DNA of 64,000 nt from Thermoguttaceae bacterium. Lineage in GTDB: Bacteria > Planctomycetota > Planctomycetia > Pirellulales > Thermoguttaceae. Positions within the stretch are counted from its first letter, which is position 1. Every line of letters begins with the position of its first letter. Below the pieces are notes generated by a model that did not search any database, was not told the origin of the DNA, and saw only the letters and a list, made by a program, of their open reading frames with translations. The stretch is taken from the NCBI GenBank assembly GCA_017405595.1, contig JAFRAC010000001.1, positions 1-64,000 on the forward strand, read 5' to 3'. Both the position numbers and the translations under genes were made by a program. Positions 59,566-64,000 of the stretch are shown piece by piece.

Positions 59566-61095
59566 CTAGGCCAGCTTATCGCCTTTCGCCGGCTGTTTTT
59601 CGCCCTTCATTGCCGGTTTCGTGGCCTCTTCGTGAGCCGCTTCCTTGACTTCCTCTTCGGTCACTTCGGGGATGTCGCTTTCGACTTCATCGCTCCCCGC
59701 CGAACGGTTGAGCGCTTCTTCCTGCTCGCCCTTGATTTCGTAGGGGACATCCTTGAACTTCGCTTCGGACATGATCAGGTCGATCACTTTCCGTTCGATG
59801 ATCTGGTTCCGGAGAATGTCCATTTCGCCGGATTTCTCGATCTGCGCGCGAACGCGGCGCGGGCTGCTGCCCGACTGCGCTGCCATCAGCGCGATTTCGG
59901 TATCGTAATCGACCGGATCGTCGGTGATGTTCTCGGTGTCGGCAATCTTTTCGAGAATGAAGTGCTCTTTCAGCGCTTTGGCGGTCTGAGTGCGGCTGTT
60001 CTGGCGCAGGAAGTTGATCTGCGAGGCGATCTGCGATTCCGAGAACCCGCTGCGGCGCATCTCCATGACCTGGCGCTGCGCTTCGCGGATCGACTGGTTG
60101 TCGAGCAGTGCCGGGGGAAGATCGAACTGCGTACTCGAAGTGAGCGCGTCGGCGATTTGCGCGCGGGCGCGGCGGCGCTGCTCGTGGTCGAGCTGGCGCT
60201 TGAGCACGTCGAGAACCGCGTCGCGGAAATCACCCATCGACTCGAATCCGCCGAACTGGAAGATGAAATCGTTGTCGACTTCGGGCAGTTCGAGGACTTT
60301 GACCTCTTTCACTTCGAACTTGGCGTCGAGCTCTTTGCCCTGCAGCTCTTTGTTCGGGGTGTTTTCGGTGAGCTTCACCGTGGTTTCACGGACGTCGCCC
60401 GCCTTCACGCCGACCATCAGCTTATCGAAATCGTTGATGACGCCGTCGCGGAACGAGAGGGTCGGGCGGATCCGGAGCGTTTCCGAATCGGCCGACGAGA
60501 TGACTTTCCCCTCGTGGGTGAAGGTCAGCTTGGTGACGATGTAGTCGTTGGCTTTCGCCGGCTCGTCGGAATTGACGAGAATGCCGTTGTTGTTCCGGAG
60601 AATTTCGATCGCTTCGTCGATATCGGCGTCGGTGAACTCGCGGACCGGGCGGTCGATCTTGAGGCCTTTCCAGTTCGGAAGCTCGAATTCGGGACGGACT
60701 TCGATATTGTATTCGTAGACGAAGGGGCCTTCGGCGGGAACGACGACCGCCTTGACGTTGATGTCGGGTTCGCTGATCGGAACGAGCTTTTCGGCTTCGT
60801 TGACCTGGGCGAGAGAATCGAGGAGAAGACTCTGCTTGACGCGGTCGCTGATTTGGTCGTTAAACTTTCTTTCGATCACTTTGCGCGGAGCTTTGCCGAC
60901 ACGGAAGCCGGGAACGATTGCCTTTTCGACAAATTCGTCAATCTCGCGATTACGGTACTTTGCGACTTCGTCGGCGGCAATCGTTACCTTGACGTGGCGC
61001 TGGCAGGAGCTGACTTCTTTGACCTCGACACTCATGTCGAGCTTAACAGCGTCAGATTCAGGAAGATCGGCTTGGAGGGTTTCGGTTTCAGCCAT
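59566..61095 (-). CDS. tig: Trigger factor
   Basis: Ribosome-associated chaperone and prolyl isomerase (509 residues, longer than the usual 430-450). The N-terminal ribosome-binding domain carries the signature PGFRVGKAPRKVIERKF (about 61-77). An FKBP-like domain is at about 170-265 (VSKLTFTHEGKVISSAD... ELQGKELDAKFEVKEVK). The helical C-terminal chaperone domain extends to about 450 and is followed by a charged tail (ESDIPEVTEEEVKEAAHEE... KGDKLA) that explains the extra length. The ATG at 61095 lacks a strong Shine-Dalgarno sequence (GGAA 10 bases upstream). Two terminator-like structures lie directly upstream, and the gene has its own terminator downstream. Confidence 0.96.
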   Translation of the reverse strand: MAETETLQADLPESDAVKLDMSVEVKEVSSCQRHVKVTIAADEVAKYRNREIDEFVEKAIVPGFRVGKAPRKVIERKFNDQISDRVKQSLLLDSLAQVNEAEKLVPISEPDINVKAVVVPAEGPFVYEYNIEVRPEFELPNWKGLKIDRPVREFTDADIDEAIEILRNNNGILVNSDEPAKANDYIVTKLTFTHEGKVISSADSETLRIRPTLSFRDGVINDFDKLMVGVKAGDVRETTVKLTENTPNKELQGKELDAKFEVKEVKVLELPEVDNDFIFQFGGFESMGDFRDAVLDVLKRQLDHEQRRRARAQIADALTSSTQFDLPPALLDNQSIREAQRQVMEMRRSGFSESQIASQINFLRQNSRTQTAKALKEHFILEKIADTENITDDPVDYDTEIALMAAQSGSSPRRVRAQIEKSGEMDILRNQIIERKVIDLIMSEAKFKDVPYEIKGEQEEALNRSAGSDEVESDIPEVTEEEVKEAAHEEATKPAMKGEKQPAKGDKLA

Positions 61096-61132
61096 GTGAG
61101 TTCATTCCAGTTTGACAGGGACCGCTAGAAAC

Positions 61133-61250
61133 AAAAAAAACCTGAAGTGATTCCCCCCGAAATGGTTCCGGCTTAGAAAAAAAGCCGTTTCGGAAACGGC
61201 TTTTTTCTGAATCGGATTCAGGGAGAGCCCAAAGGCAATCACTTCAGGTT
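61133..61250 (-). terminator. Nested double terminator-like structure upstream of tig
   Basis: Outer 14-bp arms (61139-61152 with 61237-61250) enclose an inner perfect 13-bp hairpin (61178-61190 with 61194-61206). Read on the minus strand, the inner stem ends in TTTTTTT and the outer one in eight Ts (61133-61140). A further small hairpin CTGAATC/GATTCAG lies between. It stands between tRNA-Gly and tig, ending 37 bases before the tig ATG, with no clear promoter in between. It could terminate the tRNA transcript or attenuate tig. Confidence 0.7.
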
Positions 61251-61371
61251 CACCAATATTGAAGCTGCAACTTACACAGGGAAAAAACCGCGGGCCGGGC
61301 CCGGGTTTCAACGACAGTACCCGGCGAAGTCGCAACCGGGCAACCGGTAAGACTGCCTCATAAAATGAAAG

Positions 61372-61445
61372 AGCGGGCGAAGGGATTCGGACCCTCGACA
61401 ACAACGTTGGCAACGTTGTGCTCTAGCCTACTGAGCTACGCCCGC
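61372..61445 (-). tRNA. tRNA-Gly(GCC), non-canonical T-loop
   Basis: A 74-nt cloverleaf on the minus strand: acceptor GCGGGCG/CGCCCGC, D-arm GCTC-AGTAGGCTA-GAGC, anticodon arm CAACG-TTGCCAA-CGTTG with anticodon GCC (Gly), 5-nt variable loop, T-arm GAGGG-TCCGAAT-CCCTT. CCA is not encoded. The T-loop reads TCCGAAT instead of TTCGAAT, placing C at position 55. A nested terminator structure lies 120 bases downstream. Confidence 0.93.
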
Positions 61446-61571
61446 AATGCCGAAAGACGAAAAGGGCAACGCCCTTAACGCCAGTCAACAGGAACGATTA
61501 TAGCCGAGTTTCTTTGGCAATCAAGGGGGGAGAAGGGGAGAAGAAAAAATTTTTTTGGGGAGAAATCCCGG

Positions 61572-61600
61572 TTGATTTTCTCCATATTATGGGATATATT
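61572..61600 (+). promoter_or_regulatory. Promoter of the FHA gene
   Basis: TTGATT (61572-61577), 17-bp spacer, TATATT (61595-61600). The predicted start is near 61607, with a leader of about 79 bases to the ATG at 61686. It points away from the tRNA gene on the other strand. Confidence 0.65.
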
Positions 61601-61685
61601 CTTTTTAGGCGCGCCGCGAACACCGTTTCCGAATTGTCTTGTGCGCGCAAAGTTGGTTTTCGGCTCCCCTTAGAAGGACTCGGGA

Positions 61686-62069
61686 ATGCTTGTAAAGCTG
61701 GATATCTTCGACGGCTCGACGCTTCGCTTTTCCAAAGTTGTCCATCTTCCCTGCACCATCGGGCGCAGCCGGCTCTGCAATATTTCGATTGTCCACCCGC
61801 TGATCAGCCGCCAGCACTGCGAAATTTACGAAGATCACGGCATGGTCATGGTGCGCGACCTCGGCTCGATGAACGGCACCTACTACAAAGACGCGCCGAT
61901 CCGCCGGAGTGTGCCGATTCCCTACAACGACGGGTTTATGATCTCGTCTCTCCATTTTGTGATCGGCGCGGCGGAACCGGAACCGGAACCGAAAAAAGAA
62001 CCCGATTACGAGGAACTCGAGTCGAAACTCAGCGAGACTCCCGAAGATCTTTCCGACATTTTCAAATAG
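61686..62069 (+). CDS. FHA-domain protein
   Basis: A 127-residue protein made almost entirely of one forkhead-associated domain, which binds phosphothreonine peptides. Conserved residues: Gly-Arg in TIGRSRLCNI (about 27-36), SRQH (about 44-47) and NGT (about 65-67) in LGSMNGTYYKD. The C-terminal tail is acidic (EPEPEPKKEPDYEELESKL... LSDIF). No kinase is next to it. Small stand-alone FHA proteins are common in Planctomycetes, where they partner with Ser/Thr kinases encoded elsewhere. A good promoter lies upstream. It is separated from the beta-galactosidase gene by a second promoter. Confidence 0.92.
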   Translation: MLVKLDIFDGSTLRFSKVVHLPCTIGRSRLCNISIVHPLISRQHCEIYEDHGMVMVRDLGSMNGTYYKDAPIRRSVPIPYNDGFMISSLHFVIGAAEPEPEPKKEPDYEELESKLSETPEDLSDIFK

Positions 62070-62157
62070 TCTCTTTTTCCGTTTTTCCCCCCTTTCGGCG
62101 GCCTGATTTCCCGCACGTTTCGGCGCGGTACGGTTTGTGCCGGCCTTTTCCGGCGTC

Positions 62158-64000
<1,843 letters not shown>

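Overview
The window looks like a chromosomal segment of a GC-rich member of the Planctomycetota, probably Pirellulales or Thermoguttaceae-like. This rests on protein content: a DUF1559 pseudopilin-type protein with an H-X9-DG end, a giant extracellular protein with the planctomycete LEPR-XLL-like N-terminal motif (VEELERRELLS), a highly conserved helix-turn-helix/receiver regulator of planctomycete type, two adjacent clpP genes after tig, and many large secreted proteins of unknown function. The species cannot be fixed from sequence alone.

Layout. 1-6.3 kb: the end of a DUF1559 gene, then a minus-strand export operon (HlyD-type adaptor with an EF-hand tail, ABC ATPase, MacB-like permease, secreted LolA-like protein). 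6.7-16.6 kb: plus-strand genes for a secreted WD40 protein, a 1445-residue SdrD/FG-GAP surface protein, a charged disordered protein and a VWA membrane protein. 16.6-27.3 kb: two enormous overlapping minus-strand genes (2236 and about 1336 residues) for membrane-anchored ectodomain proteins built from a related module. 27.4-31.8 kb: a flagellar export-gate operon (hydrolase-like gene, fliN, fliO, fliP, fliQ, fliR and a truncated flhB). 32-44.7 kb: housekeeping genes (polyprenyl synthase, HTH/receiver regulator, cobalamin adenosyltransferase, enolase-superfamily epimerase, YchF-like GTPase, ACT protein plus DUF711, coaB, valS, tgt).

44.7-57.5 kb is the accessory part. It holds an 86-bp tandem repeat that supplies the end of tgt, two tandem copies of a secreted glycosidase-like gene, a LolA-like/DUF1573-like secreted protein, a GH28-like beta-helix protein, a DUF234 ATPase behind a perfect 14-bp palindrome, a GmrSD-type (DUF262/DUF1524) endonuclease in AT-rich DNA, and two paralogous unknown proteins with palindromic repeats. 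Two copies of a roughly 205-nt structured, RNA-like element lie at 48.1 and 51.8 kb. Their compensatory base changes, GNRA loops and shared terminator-like 3' hairpins make them the best candidate here for something undescribed.

57.5-64 kb returns to core functions: a coiled-coil lipoprotein, two ClpP peptidases, trigger factor, a nested terminator structure, tRNA-Gly(GCC) with a non-canonical T-loop, an FHA protein and the first 582 residues of a secreted GH2 beta-galactosidase cut by the window edge. No CRISPR array, insertion sequence, integrase or rRNA was seen.
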